A stretch of 64,000 bases of DNA from Hyphomicrobium_A sp965243865 (GTDB lineage Bacteria > Pseudomonadota > Alphaproteobacteria > Rhizobiales > Hyphomicrobiaceae). Both the position numbers and the translations under genes were made by a program. The notes under the pieces are model-generated. The model ran no database searches. It saw nothing but the letters and a program-made list of their open reading frames with translations, and had not been told where the DNA came from. The DNA lies in assembly GCF_965243865.1 (NCBI RefSeq), contig NZ_OZ251603.1, positions 2,976,001 to 3,040,000 of the forward strand, in the 5' to 3' direction. Shown piece by piece: positions 48,323 to 57,195 of the stretch (position 1 is its first letter; the number at the start of each line of letters is the position of its first letter).

Positions 48323-48416
48323 GAGTCTAACGGGCCGTGGACTCCCTTGACCAGCGAATTCTCGGTTGTCGATGCAGAGGCGAGTCTATTCAAGCACTTG
48401 GCACGCTTGAGGAATC
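48323..48416. promoter_or_regulatory. Cluster of four GANTC sites upstream of ccrM
   Basis: GAGTC at 48323-48327, GACTC at 48340-48344, GAGTC at 48382-48386 and GAATC at 48412-48416 lie within 94 bp, in the region where the ccrM promoter must be. Caulobacter ccrM has methylatable GANTC sites in its own leader, so methylation feedback is plausible. The remainder of 48255-48547 holds no gene. Confidence 0.65.
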
Positions 48417-48547
48417 TATACAACGCGGAAGCATGGGCGCCGCTGGATGCCTTTCGCACAAAGCTCGGCTTCTGATCGGCGAACTTTCCGCGATGTTAAA
48501 GCAACGCCGGTGATGAAGAGGCTGGTTCAGCAGCGGAACGAGACGCG

Positions 48548-49624
48548 ATGCAACGCCGAAGCTTCCTCAAAGTATCAGCGCTTGCACCGGCCGCCGTTGC
48601 CCTCGGCGCTGCGCGTTCCCTGGCCGAGCCGGACACGCAGCATCTCGTGCAGCTTGCCGATCAGCTCGACACGAGCCTCTTCTCTTCCGATGGGCTCGCC
48701 ATTCCGCTGCCCGACAAACCGAGCCCTTCGCCACTTGCCAAGGGACTTGATCGAACGCTCGTTCTAGGCGGCGGCGGCGAATGGTACATCGCCTGGTATT
48801 GCGGCTTCTTCCACGGGCTGCTCGACGAAGGCATCGACGCTTCATCGCTCGCCGAAATGATCGTCGGTACATCGGCGGGCTCGTACGCCGGCTCGTCGAT
48901 GGCGAGCGGTCACTTCCACCGCATGCGCGACGAGTTCGAGTTCTTCGGCTACTTCCCGAGCCTCTTTGCCCGCATCGCTCCCGTGAGCAACCCGAACGCC
49001 AGCCAGCAGCGCGCGCAAAAAATAAACGCCGCCGCCAAGGATGGTTCACGCGCCACGCGGCAGATCATCGGCCATGCCGCGCTCGCCGCCGACAATCACC
49101 TGAATGGAGCTGGCGTCGAGCGCGCCGCCGCGTTTCTCACCGGCGACAGCAAGACCGATTGGCCGGCAGCGAAAATGCACACCACCGCCGTCGATTGCTA
49201 CACCGGCGAGCGCATCGTCGTTTCGCAGGCAACCGCAAGAAAGAACGCCATACCGTTGGCTCACGGCGCCGCAGCGAGTTCGTCGTTGCCCGGCATCATG
49301 GGGCCGACCTTGCTTGGCCAGCGCTTATGTATGGATGGCGGCATGTGCCCCAACGCGGCGCACGTCGATCTCGTCGCCGGCTCCAAGCGCGCGCTGATCA
49401 TCACGTTGAACGATGGGCTCGTGCCACCCTTCCTCACCGGAATTCCCCATCGCCTCGCCGACAATATCCGCCAGGTCGAAGAGGTCGGCACCAAGACCCT
49501 GTGGATCAAAGCCGATCCGCCCGACGTCAATCTGATGGATCCGAAGCAAATCCTGCCCGCGCTCCACAACGGCTACGATCGCGCAAAGCGCGAAGCCGGC
49601 ACGATCAAGAGCTTTTGGGGTTAG
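48548..49624 (+). CDS. Patatin-like phospholipase with Tat signal
   Basis: The 358-residue protein starts MQRRSFLKVSALAPAAVALG, a canonical twin-arginine signal. The patatin-like part has an oxyanion strand (LVLGGGGEWYIAW), the nucleophile elbow GTSAG and the catalytic Asp in MDGGMCPNAA. It probably hydrolyses acyl esters or lipids in the periplasm after folded export. It is a single gene between ccrM and rnhB, with palindromic elements right after its stop. Confidence 0.88.
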   Translation: MQRRSFLKVSALAPAAVALGAARSLAEPDTQHLVQLADQLDTSLFSSDGLAIPLPDKPSPSPLAKGLDRTLVLGGGGEWYIAWYCGFFHGLLDEGIDASSLAEMIVGTSAGSYAGSSMASGHFHRMRDEFEFFGYFPSLFARIAPVSNPNASQQRAQKINAAAKDGSRATRQIIGHAALAADNHLNGAGVERAAAFLTGDSKTDWPAAKMHTTAVDCYTGERIVVSQATARKNAIPLAHGAAASSSLPGIMGPTLLGQRLCMDGGMCPNAAHVDLVAGSKRALIITLNDGLVPPFLTGIPHRLADNIRQVEEVGTKTLWIKADPPDVNLMDPKQILPALHNGYDRAKREAGTIKSFWG

Positions 49625-49672
49625 ACCATGATCGTTTCGGACCCTATCAGTCCGAAGCGTGAATCATCGGTC
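49624..49672. repeat. Imperfect intergenic palindrome 1
   Basis: GACC-ATGAT ... TTCGGAC | GTCCGAA ... ATCAT-GGTC, overlapping the patatin stop. It probably is one half of a dispersed Hyphomicrobiales repeat and may act as a terminator for the two convergent genes. Confidence 0.55.
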
Positions 49673-49684
49673 TCATCAAAAAAG

Positions 49685-49727
49685 CTAGAGCCGCATCGCG
49701 GTTCGAAGAAAAGCGATCGTGCTCTAG
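49685..49727. repeat. Imperfect intergenic palindrome 2
   Basis: CTAGAGC ... ATCGC ... GCGAT ... GCTCTAG form a two-step stem around AAGAAAA. This CTAGAGC(A)CGATCGC form is, as far as I know, widely dispersed in Rhizobiales genomes. It sits just past the end of rnhB. Confidence 0.6.
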
Positions 49728-49753
49728 CCGCGCATTATCGACGCGAGAAGCGC

Positions 49754-50413
49754 TCAGAGGACTTTTACGTCTTCCGTGATGAGGCCGAGCGCGAGTTGCA
49801 CGGTGCGGAACGAGCGCCGGTGATGCACCGTCACGCCCAGCCGCTTGATCGCGTCGTGATGCTCCGGCGTGCCATAGCCTTTGTGACGCTCGAAGCCGTA
49901 GCCGGGATGCTTCGTCCCGAGCTTCACCATGATCCGGTCCCGCGTCACCTTGGCGATGATCGACGCCGCCGCAATCGACAGGCAGCGCGCATCGCCCTTC
50001 ACCACTGTCCGGGACTGGCAATTCAGCTTCGGGGCCCGGTTGCCGTCGATGGCGACCAGCTTCGGCAGTTGCGGCAGTTGCGACACCGCCTGCGCCATCG
50101 CCCACATCGTGGCATGCAGGATATTGATCTCGTCGATCATTTCGACATTCGCCATGCCGACCCCGATGATCGAGGTTGCCTTGATGCGCCCGTAGAGGAA
50201 CTCGCGCGCGTCCTCGTCCAGCACCTTGGAATCATCGATCCCGTCGGGGATACGTTCCGGATCGAGGATCACCGCCGCAGCGACCACCGGCCCCGCGAGG
50301 GGGCCGCGCCCGGCTTCGTCGACGCCCGCGACCGGGCCGCCGTGCAGTTGCAGCTCGGCCGCCTCCAGTTCGAAGGTCGGTCTAGGTCGTAGCTCGGCGG
50401 CAGGCGTTCCCAT
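49754..50413 (-). CDS. rnhB: Ribonuclease HII
   Basis: The 219-residue enzyme cleaves RNA in RNA-DNA hybrids and removes single ribonucleotides. The active-site Asp-Glu lie in VAGVDEAGRGPLAGPVVAAA and further acidic residues in LVAIDGNRAP and VKGDARCLSIAAASIIAKVT. It also has the family GYGFERHKGYGTPEHHDAI ending. It lies downstream of the radical SAM gene by about 70 bp in the same direction. Confidence 0.96.
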   Translation of the reverse strand: MGTPAAELRPRPTFELEAAELQLHGGPVAGVDEAGRGPLAGPVVAAAVILDPERIPDGIDDSKVLDEDAREFLYGRIKATSIIGVGMANVEMIDEINILHATMWAMAQAVSQLPQLPKLVAIDGNRAPKLNCQSRTVVKGDARCLSIAAASIIAKVTRDRIMVKLGTKHPGYGFERHKGYGTPEHHDAIKRLGVTVHHRRSFRTVQLALGLITEDVKVL

Positions 50414-50482
50414 GACCGCCGATCATTCGGCCGCCGCTCCCGCCAAGTCAAAGCGGCGTCTTCATCTCCCTGAGGAAAAGCG

Positions 50483-51601
50483 TCAGAAAAGCTGCATTTG
50501 TTGCCCCGCGAGCACGGGGCGGCGGAACAGATCCGTTCTCAGCTCGCTGTGATCTGCGTTAAATCCCAATCGCTTGACCGCCAGCCTGAACCGCGCGCCG
50601 ATCTGCTCGGCATAGGGGCCCGAGCCGCGCATGCGCATACCGAACTCCGACGTGTAGTCGCGCCCCCCGTGCATCGATTGCATCAGGTGCATCACCCGGT
50701 CGGCCTTGTCGGGGAACGCACTTCCCAGCCATTCGCGAAACAGCACGCTGATCTCCAGCGGCAGGCGCAGCATCACGTAGCCGGCCGAGCGTGCACCCGC
50801 CTCCTTGGCCGCTTCGAGGATGCGCTCGACTTCCGGATCGGTGAGGCCCGGAATGATCGGCGCCACCATGACCGTCGTCGGAATGCCGGCCTCTGCCAGT
50901 TGACGCACCGCATCGAGCCGCCGCCGCGGCGTCGGCGCCCGCGGCTCCATCGCGCGAGCAATCTTTGCATCGAGCGTCGTCACGGAGATCGCCGCCCGCG
51001 CCAGCCCGCGCGCTGCCATGCGCGCCAGAATGTCGATGTCGCGCGTGATCAGCGCCGATTTCGTGACGATGCCGACCGGATGATTGGTGCGCTCCAGCAC
51101 CTCCAGGACCGACCGCATGATGCGCCGCTCGCGCTCGATCGGTTGGTAGGGGTCGGTATTCGTGCCGATTGCCATGCACGCCGGCTGATAGCGCGGATTG
51201 GCAAGTTCACGCTCCAGCAACGTCGCTGCATTGGTGCGCGCATAGAGCTTGGTCTCGAAATCGAGCCCAGCCGAATGCCCGAGAAAGCAATGCGTGGGCC
51301 GCGCGAAGCAATAGATGCAGCCATGCTCGCAGCCTCGATATGGATTGATCGAGCGGTCGAATGAGATGTCCGGGCTGTCGTTGCGCGTGATGATCGTACG
51401 CGCCGGATCATCGAACACCGTTGTTTTGAAGGCGTCTAGCTCGCCCAGCCCTTCCCATCCGTCATCGAACGTCTCGCGCCGTTCGCCCTCGAAACGGCCC
51501 GTGTGGTTCGAGCGCGCCCCGCGGCCGCGTCGGCGCTCATCGTCGACGAGGCCGCCGGGTGTCGCATCGATTGTCGGTTTTTCACGCTGCCTCTTCCGCA
51601 C
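50483..51601 (-). CDS. PA0069-family radical SAM protein
   Basis: The 372-residue protein has the spore-photoproduct-lyase-like cluster motif in CEHGCIYCFARPTH (CxxxCxxC), the preceding SPDISFDRSINPYRG, and downstream SAM-binding strands (ITKS-type VGIVTKSALITRDIDILAR and TTVMVAPIIPGLTDPEVERI). It starts at GTG 51601 with GAGAGG before it. The family's chemistry is not established; DNA-lesion repair-like or tRNA/protein modification have been suggested. It is followed by rnhB. Confidence 0.9.
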   Translation of the reverse strand: MRKRQREKPTIDATPGGLVDDERRRGRGARSNHTGRFEGERRETFDDGWEGLGELDAFKTTVFDDPARTIITRNDSPDISFDRSINPYRGCEHGCIYCFARPTHCFLGHSAGLDFETKLYARTNAATLLERELANPRYQPACMAIGTNTDPYQPIERERRIMRSVLEVLERTNHPVGIVTKSALITRDIDILARMAARGLARAAISVTTLDAKIARAMEPRAPTPRRRLDAVRQLAEAGIPTTVMVAPIIPGLTDPEVERILEAAKEAGARSAGYVMLRLPLEISVLFREWLGSAFPDKADRVMHLMQSMHGGRDYTSEFGMRMRGSGPYAEQIGARFRLAVKRLGFNADHSELRTDLFRRPVLAGQQMQLF

Positions 51602-51731
51602 CTTTGCCTCTCAGCTTTGCGTGCCGGCGAGGCTACCGCACTATGGCGAACAAAGCAAGAACATGCCTTAAGATCAATCAGCCATCGCATTACCTGTTGT
51701 TGGCTTGGCGCAGCCTGTGGCAGAGAAGCCT

Positions 51732-52394
51732 ATGATCTCGGTCATCATTCCCACGCTCAACGCAGAGGCGAGCCTGCCCGCGACCCTCACCGCTCTTGTT
51801 CCGGCGGCGCTGGAAGGCGTCGTCCGCGAGGTGATCGTCGTCGACGGCGGCTCGACCGACCACACCGGCATGATCGCCGACCACGCCGGCGCCGACCTCA
51901 TCACCACGCCCCCTAATCGCGGCGCCCAGATGCGCGCCGGCGCCCACGCCGCCCGTCACCCATGGCTGCTGTTTCTTTATCCAGATACGGTTCTCGAGGC
52001 CGGGTGGGAGCGCGAGGCCGACAACTTCATGGAACGCGTCGACCGCGGCTCAACGCGCTGCCGTGCAGCCGCCTTCCGCTACGCCCTCGACGACGAAGGC
52101 TTCGCGCCGCGCACCTTGGAAGGCATCGCCCGTTTGCGCTGTGCGCTCCTGCGCATGCCGTACGGTGATCAGGGATTGCTTATTTCACGCCGCCACTACG
52201 ACGAGGCTGGCGGCCATCGTCCGTTGAACGCGCGCGAGGACGTCGATCTCATCCGCCGCATCGGCCCGCGTCATGTGCGCGTGCTGTCGGCCCGCGCAAT
52301 TTCCGATGCGGCCCGTTATCGCCGGGTTGGCTACATGCGCGGCGTTCTCGGCAATCTCGCGCCGCAGGTCGCTCCGCGCGCCATGCGCACCTGA
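51732..52394 (+). CDS. TIGR04283-family glycosyltransferase
   Basis: The 220-residue GT2-fold enzyme begins ISVIIPTLNAEASLPATL and has the nucleotide-binding VIVVDGGSTDHT, PNRGAQMRAGAH, FLYPDT and the family phrase MPYGDQGLLISRR. It is short, with no membrane anchor. In many genomes this family sits near small-molecule biosynthesis genes and its acceptor is unknown. ATG 51732 behind AGAGAAG was chosen; TTG 51705 is possible. Confidence 0.88.
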   Translation: MISVIIPTLNAEASLPATLTALVPAALEGVVREVIVVDGGSTDHTGMIADHAGADLITTPPNRGAQMRAGAHAARHPWLLFLYPDTVLEAGWEREADNFMERVDRGSTRCRAAAFRYALDDEGFAPRTLEGIARLRCALLRMPYGDQGLLISRRHYDEAGGHRPLNAREDVDLIRRIGPRHVRVLSARAISDAARYRRVGYMRGVLGNLAPQVAPRAMRT

Positions 52395-52516
52395 CGGCAG
52401 TTTGCAATTCCGACAGCAAAGTCGCCCGCGCCGCATTCGCGCTCTCGTGCGGTCGTAATTTTGCCGTTAGATTTAGGTGACTTAAGAACGCTCAGCGCTT
52501 TACGGGGGTAAAAGCT

Positions 52517-52909
52517 GTGTCCACCAGCAATTCATCGCGTCTGTCTTCTCTGCCATTGCCGCCTCGAGCCGCACCCGTCCGCCGTCGCAAGCCCGTCGCT
52601 CGCGCTGCGGCCGGACGTTTCCTTCTGATCGACGAAGACACGGCCGATAAGCTCGCCATCGAAACGGGACGTCTCCCGCGCGTCAGCGACATGCCACTCG
52701 ATGTGCCTGTGCTCATCGTCGCGTCGGGGGTTCCTTCGTTCAAGGTCGAGCATGTCGGCGCGGCGCTGAAGGCACGAGGCGCGCGCGGATACTGGCTGGT
52801 GCGCCCAGCAAGCAATCGGACGAGCGCAAACGGCGATCGTCTGGCTGAAACTCTTGTCGGCTTTCCGGGGTTGCACATCGCGCGCCTCGAACAGCCGCAC
52901 GATCTCTAG
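52517..52909 (+). CDS. Hypothetical basic protein
   Basis: The 130-residue product has a basic, Pro/Arg-rich N-terminus (VRRRKPVARAAAGRF) and a compact alpha/beta part (LLIDEDTADKLAIETGRLPR, VPVLIVASGVPSFKVEHVGA). GTG 52517 lies after GGGGG. No recognised domain. It probably is a small nucleic-acid-binding or regulatory protein, but I cannot support more. Confidence 0.55.
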   Translation: MSTSNSSRLSSLPLPPRAAPVRRRKPVARAAAGRFLLIDEDTADKLAIETGRLPRVSDMPLDVPVLIVASGVPSFKVEHVGAALKARGARGYWLVRPASNRTSANGDRLAETLVGFPGLHIARLEQPHDL

Positions 52910-53061
52910 CAATACGGACTTCGGCGTGGCCGCGACAATCTGTCGGCCGTGGCGTTAGCAAAGTTGGTGGTTTTGCCGTGCATCCCGCAGCATTGATGCG
53001 GACTTCGGCAATTGACAGTGGTAGCGTTGCACCACTTGTTTGAGTGTCAGGGGGTTGCGTC

Positions 53062-53760
53062 ATGGTGCAGACTTCTACTTCGGTGCAGTTCACGCCCGCG
53101 CAAGTGCTTCAGGCAGCGCGGCGCGCGGAAGCTGAGGGCAAGATGGACTACGCCCTCCAATTCTATCGCCATCTTGTCGAGCAGCATGGCGGTACGCCCG
53201 AAGCGCAGGAAGCACGCGAAGGCCTGTTCCGCATCGCCGAGTGGCGCTGGGGCGAGGCGCGCGTCGCACGCAGCAAGGAAGCGGGTGGTGCCGCCGGAAA
53301 CGGGCCGCAGCCGCCGCAGACGCCGCCGAGCACGCCCACCGGTCAGCGCGTCTACAACGTCGCCAACAATGAGCCGGCTGGATACGCCAGTGAAGAGCAG
53401 CGGTCCGCCGCTGGCAACCTGCCGCAGATCATCTCGCGTCAGCACGCCCCCGCCGACCAGCGCGCCCCGTTTGAAGCACGCTTCGGCGTCGGCAAGGCGT
53501 TCGCGCATATGCTCAGCGGCGCCGGCTGGCTGATGCTTCTCTCCGGAATTTTCGCCGCCGTCGCAGGCTTTGCTGGCCTCGTTGGCGAGCTTTCCGCCCT
53601 CGGCCTGTTCGGTGCACCGTTCGGCGTGATGCTCGGGCTACCGGCGGTTCTCTTCGGCCTCGTGTTCGTGGTCGGCGGCCAGCTCGCGGCTGCGCTGTTC
53701 GAAAGCGCCAACGCGACGCTGGAAGCGACCGCCATCCAGCGCGCCCGCGCCGCCGCCTGA
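53062..53760 (+). CDS. Hypothetical membrane protein with TPR-like N-terminus
   Basis: The 232-residue product has a helical start (FTPAQVLQAARRAEAEGKMD, YALQFYRHLVEQHGG) resembling a single tetratricopeptide unit, a Pro/Gly/Gln-rich linker and two membrane segments at the C-terminus (GWLMLLSGIFAAVAGFAGLV and LPAVLFGLVFVVGGQLAAAL). ATG 53062 has AGGGGG upstream. It probably is a membrane-bound scaffold; its function is unknown. Confidence 0.65.
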   Translation: MVQTSTSVQFTPAQVLQAARRAEAEGKMDYALQFYRHLVEQHGGTPEAQEAREGLFRIAEWRWGEARVARSKEAGGAAGNGPQPPQTPPSTPTGQRVYNVANNEPAGYASEEQRSAAGNLPQIISRQHAPADQRAPFEARFGVGKAFAHMLSGAGWLMLLSGIFAAVAGFAGLVGELSALGLFGAPFGVMLGLPAVLFGLVFVVGGQLAAALFESANATLEATAIQRARAAA

Positions 53761-53768
53761 AACCAGGC

Positions 53769-54305
53769 TCAGCCGCGCGACTCTTTCAGCCGCGGCATGA
53801 TCTCGACCAGATTGCATGGCCGGTGGCGGCTGTCGAACTGCCACTTGAGAATGCCGTTCCACGCATCTTTGCATGCGCCCGGTGAACCCGGCAGGCAGAA
53901 GATGTAAGTGCCGTTCGCCGTGCCCCCGCACGCGCGCGACTGGATGGTCGACGTCTCCACGGTCTCAAACGAGATCATGTGGAAGATGACCGAGAAGCCC
54001 TCGATCTCCTTCTCGAACAAAGGCTTCACCGCTTCCGGCGTGACGTCGCGGCCCGTGAAGCCGGTGCCCCCGGTGGTGATGATCGCTTCGATGCCGGGAT
54101 CGGCGATCCAGCTCTCCACCTTGGCGCGGATCTGCGTGATGTCGTCGGTGACGATCTCGCGCTTCACCAGTGCATGCCCCGCCGCGCGGATCATCTCCTC
54201 CAGCGTGTCGCCGGATTTGTCCGTCGCCTTGTCGCGCGTGTCGGACACCGTCAGCGTTGCGAAGCGCACCGGCTTGAATTCGAAGCTTTCGTCGATCTTT
54301 GCCAT
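53769..54305 (-). CDS. moaB: Molybdenum cofactor biosynthesis protein B
   Basis: The 178-residue protein has the MoaB/MogA fold with RFATLTVSDTRDKATDKSGD, AIITTGGTGFTGRDVTPEAV and GTYIFCLPGSPGACKDAWNG. These proteins adenylylate molybdopterin before metal insertion. It follows udg by 13 bp in the same direction and is presumably cotranscribed with it. Confidence 0.95.
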   Translation of the reverse strand: MAKIDESFEFKPVRFATLTVSDTRDKATDKSGDTLEEMIRAAGHALVKREIVTDDITQIRAKVESWIADPGIEAIITTGGTGFTGRDVTPEAVKPLFEKEIEGFSVIFHMISFETVETSTIQSRACGGTANGTYIFCLPGSPGACKDAWNGILKWQFDSRHRPCNLVEIMPRLKESRG

Positions 54306-54318
54306 CTGTCGTTCTTTG

Positions 54319-55194
54319 CTATTTCAGCTCTGCCTTCACGGCGAGCAGATCGCGCCACGCCATGTTCTTCGCCGCCGGTGTACGCAGCAGGTAGGCGGGG
54401 TGCAGCGTCGCCATCGCCTTCACGCTGGTCCCGCCGATATTGAGTTCGCGCCATTTGCCGCGAATGCGCATGATGCCGTCGGCTGTGTCGAATAGATGCT
54501 TCGCCGAGGCCCCGCCAAGTGCCAGCACCACCTTCGGCCGCACGAGCGCAACCTGCCGTTCCAGGAAGGGACGGCACGCCAAGGCTTCTTGCGGGGTCGG
54601 CGTGCGGTTCCCCGGCGGGCGCCAATAGACGATGTTGGTGATGTGCGTGTTCGTCTCGTCCATGCCGATCGACGCCAGCATCTTGTCCAGCAATTGTCCG
54701 GCACGGCCGACGAAGGGTTTTCCTTCGAGGTCTTCCTCGCGCCCGGGCGCCTCGCCGATGATCATGAGCGGAGCCGTTTCCGCACCCCGGTAGAGACACA
54801 GGTTCTTCGCTGTCGCCTTGAGCCCGCACCCCTCGAAAGCCATGAGCCGCGCCTTGAGCTCAGCAAGATTGGCAACGCCTGCGACATCAGGCGCGGCATC
54901 GCCGGCCGCCGGCGCCTTCGCGGGGAACTGTCGTGCCGGCCGTGTCGTTGTCGGGGGGCGTGCGTTGAGCGGAGGCCGAGGCGCAGGTGCAGCGCCAGGC
55001 CGAGCTGCTGGGGGTCCCGGCGCGGTCTCTGGAGCGGTTGCCATCCCCGGCAAAGCGAAGCGAGCCCCCGGCGCCGTCTCGCCGCGCGCGAGCCAGTCCA
55101 CCGGCTCATCCGCCAGGGCGGCATCGACCCCCATCGCCTCGTACCAGGCGAGGAGTCGGCCGGCAGCCTTCCGAATTGTCTCGTCCTCGATCAT
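54319..55194 (-). CDS. Uracil-DNA glycosylase (family 4-like, Fe-S ligands incomplete)
   Basis: The 291-residue protein has a Pro/Ala-rich head (about residues 50-100) and a C-terminal glycosylase core with motif A GEAPGREEDLEGKPFVGRAG, RPPGNRTPTPQEALACRPF and motif B HPAYLLRTPAAKN. It excises uracil from DNA. Of the four cluster cysteines of thermophile family 4 enzymes only Cys123 and Cys207 are visible; the equivalents of the others are Phe120 (FEGCGLK) and Trp191 (YWRPPGN). It is thus probably a cluster-less variant. Confidence 0.85.
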   Translation of the reverse strand: MIEDETIRKAAGRLLAWYEAMGVDAALADEPVDWLARGETAPGARFALPGMATAPETAPGPPAARPGAAPAPRPPLNARPPTTTRPARQFPAKAPAAGDAAPDVAGVANLAELKARLMAFEGCGLKATAKNLCLYRGAETAPLMIIGEAPGREEDLEGKPFVGRAGQLLDKMLASIGMDETNTHITNIVYWRPPGNRTPTPQEALACRPFLERQVALVRPKVVLALGGASAKHLFDTADGIMRIRGKWRELNIGGTSVKAMATLHPAYLLRTPAAKNMAWRDLLAVKAELK

Positions 55195-55360
55195 GCCGGG
55201 ACCCTATAACACGCTGCCTTTGCCTGACAGCGTCATCGCCGGCGCCTTATGGCAAGTCGCGGCAATTCGCGGCTCCGCGGCGCTTGACGCTGCCGCCCCT
55301 CCAGACCTACGACCAGTTTAGACATATTTGAAACTCCCCGACAGCGAGGTGACATCCAAT

Positions 55361-57043
55361 ATGGCCGAGGCCGAATACGCAGCCGAGCTGCCGCCCAGAG
55401 AGGCGATGGAGTTCGACGTCGTCATCGTCGGCGCAGGCCCCGCGGGCTTGGCGGCTGCAATCCGCCTCAAGCAGCTTGCTGCCGAGGCCGGCAGCGATGT
55501 CTCCGTCGTCGTGGTCGAGAAGGGCTCCGCCGTCGGCGCCCACATCCTCTCGGGTGCCGTCATCGACCCGAAGGGCCTCAACCGCCTCATTCCCGACTGG
55601 AAGGAGAAGGGCGCGCCGGTCGAGACCGCGGTCACCGACGATCGCTTCTACTTCCTCACCAAGACCAAAGCTCTGCGGCTGCCCAACATGTTCATGCCGC
55701 CGCTCATGAGCAATCACGGCAATTACATCGTCAGCCTCGGCGCGCTGGTCACATGGCTCGGCGAGCAGGCAGCCGAGATGGGCGTCGAGGTCTACCCGGG
55801 TTTTGCCGCCAGCGAAGTTCTCTATGACGAGAACGGCGCCGTCGTCGGCATCGCCACCGGCGATATGGGCGTCGGCCGCGACGGCCAGCCAACCGACGCG
55901 TTCGTGCGCGGTATGGAGTTGCGCGGCAAGTACACCTTCTTTGCCGAGGGCGCGCGCGGCTCGCTGACCAAGAGCCTGATCGAGCAGTTCCGTCTTTCCG
56001 ATGGCCGTGATCCGCAGAAATTCGGCATCGGCCTCAAGGAGTTGTGGCGCATCGCACCGGAGAAGCACCAGCCGGGTCTCGTCCAGCACTCGTTCGGCTG
56101 GCCGCTGGATGACCGTACCGGCGGCGGCTCCTTCCTTTATCACTACGGCGAGGACCTCGTGGCGGTCGGCTTCGTGCTGCACCTCAACTACGAGAACCCT
56201 TACCTCTCGCCCTATGACGAGTTCCAGCGCTTCAAGACCCACCCCTCGATCCGCGGCACATTCGAGGGCGGTAAGCGCATCGGCTACGGTGCCCGCGCCA
56301 TCACCGAGGGCGGCTGGCAGTCGATCCCGAAACTGACCTTCCCCGGCGGCGCCCTGCTCGGCTGCGCCGCGGGCTTCGTCAACGTGCCCCGCATCAAGGG
56401 CAGCCACAACGCCATCCTGTCCGGCATGGCCGCTGCCGAGGCCGCGTTCGCCGCCCTGGCGGAAGGCCGCCAGCAGGACGAGCTTTCAGCTTATGAGACC
56501 GCCGTCCGCGAAGGCGACATCGCCGCCGACCTGAAGCCGGTGCGCAATGCCAAGCCGCTCTGGTCGCGCTTCGGCACTTATCTCGGTATTGCCCTGGGCG
56601 GCCTCGATATGTGGATCAATACCTTGATCCCCGGCGGCCTTTTCACGCTGAGCCACAAAAAGCCCGACTATGCCACCCTGAAGCGGGCCCAGAACGCCAA
56701 GACCATCGACTACCCCAAACCGGACGGCGTCCTCACGTTTGACCGCCTTACGAACGTGTCGTTCTCGGGCACCAATCATGAGGAGAACCAGCCGGTTCAC
56801 CTTAAGCTTACCGACACTCGTGTGCCCGTTGCCATCAACCTGCCCGAATTTGCCGAGCCTGCTCAGCGCTACTGTCCGGCGGGCGTCTACGAGATCGTCG
56901 TCGAACCGGGTGGGGATCCGCGCTTCCAGATCAACGCGCAAAACTGCGTGCACTGTAAGACCTGCGATATCAAGGACCCCAGCCAGAACATCAACTGGGT
57001 TTGCCCCGAAGGCGGGGGTGGCCCGAATTACGCTGGAATGTGA
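55361..57043 (+). CDS. Electron transfer flavoprotein-ubiquinone oxidoreductase
   Basis: The 560-residue enzyme passes electrons from ETF to ubiquinone at the membrane. It has the FAD fold DVVIVGAGPAGLAAAIRLKQ, GVDMGVGRDG-type stretches (TGDMGVGRDGQP), and the [4Fe-4S] region near the C-terminus: RYCPAGVYEIV and NCVHCKTCDIKDPSQNINWV. ATG 55361 behind GAGGTGA was chosen. It is needed for fatty-acid, amino-acid and one-carbon dehydrogenations. The TPR gene follows. Confidence 0.96.
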   Translation: MAEAEYAAELPPREAMEFDVVIVGAGPAGLAAAIRLKQLAAEAGSDVSVVVVEKGSAVGAHILSGAVIDPKGLNRLIPDWKEKGAPVETAVTDDRFYFLTKTKALRLPNMFMPPLMSNHGNYIVSLGALVTWLGEQAAEMGVEVYPGFAASEVLYDENGAVVGIATGDMGVGRDGQPTDAFVRGMELRGKYTFFAEGARGSLTKSLIEQFRLSDGRDPQKFGIGLKELWRIAPEKHQPGLVQHSFGWPLDDRTGGGSFLYHYGEDLVAVGFVLHLNYENPYLSPYDEFQRFKTHPSIRGTFEGGKRIGYGARAITEGGWQSIPKLTFPGGALLGCAAGFVNVPRIKGSHNAILSGMAAAEAAFAALAEGRQQDELSAYETAVREGDIAADLKPVRNAKPLWSRFGTYLGIALGGLDMWINTLIPGGLFTLSHKKPDYATLKRAQNAKTIDYPKPDGVLTFDRLTNVSFSGTNHEENQPVHLKLTDTRVPVAINLPEFAEPAQRYCPAGVYEIVVEPGGDPRFQINAQNCVHCKTCDIKDPSQNINWVCPEGGGGPNYAGM

Positions 57044-57195
57044 GCCGGCTGATTTCTCACAGAGAGCAAAACAGGGGCACGGTGAATTTTGCAGATTCAA
57101 CGTTACCCAGCGTGGCTGTCGCCAAATCGCCGCGTTATTTGCTAGTCTGTGCCGCTACGGGAATCACCTCCGGCCTCCAAGAAGGATCAGGTTGA

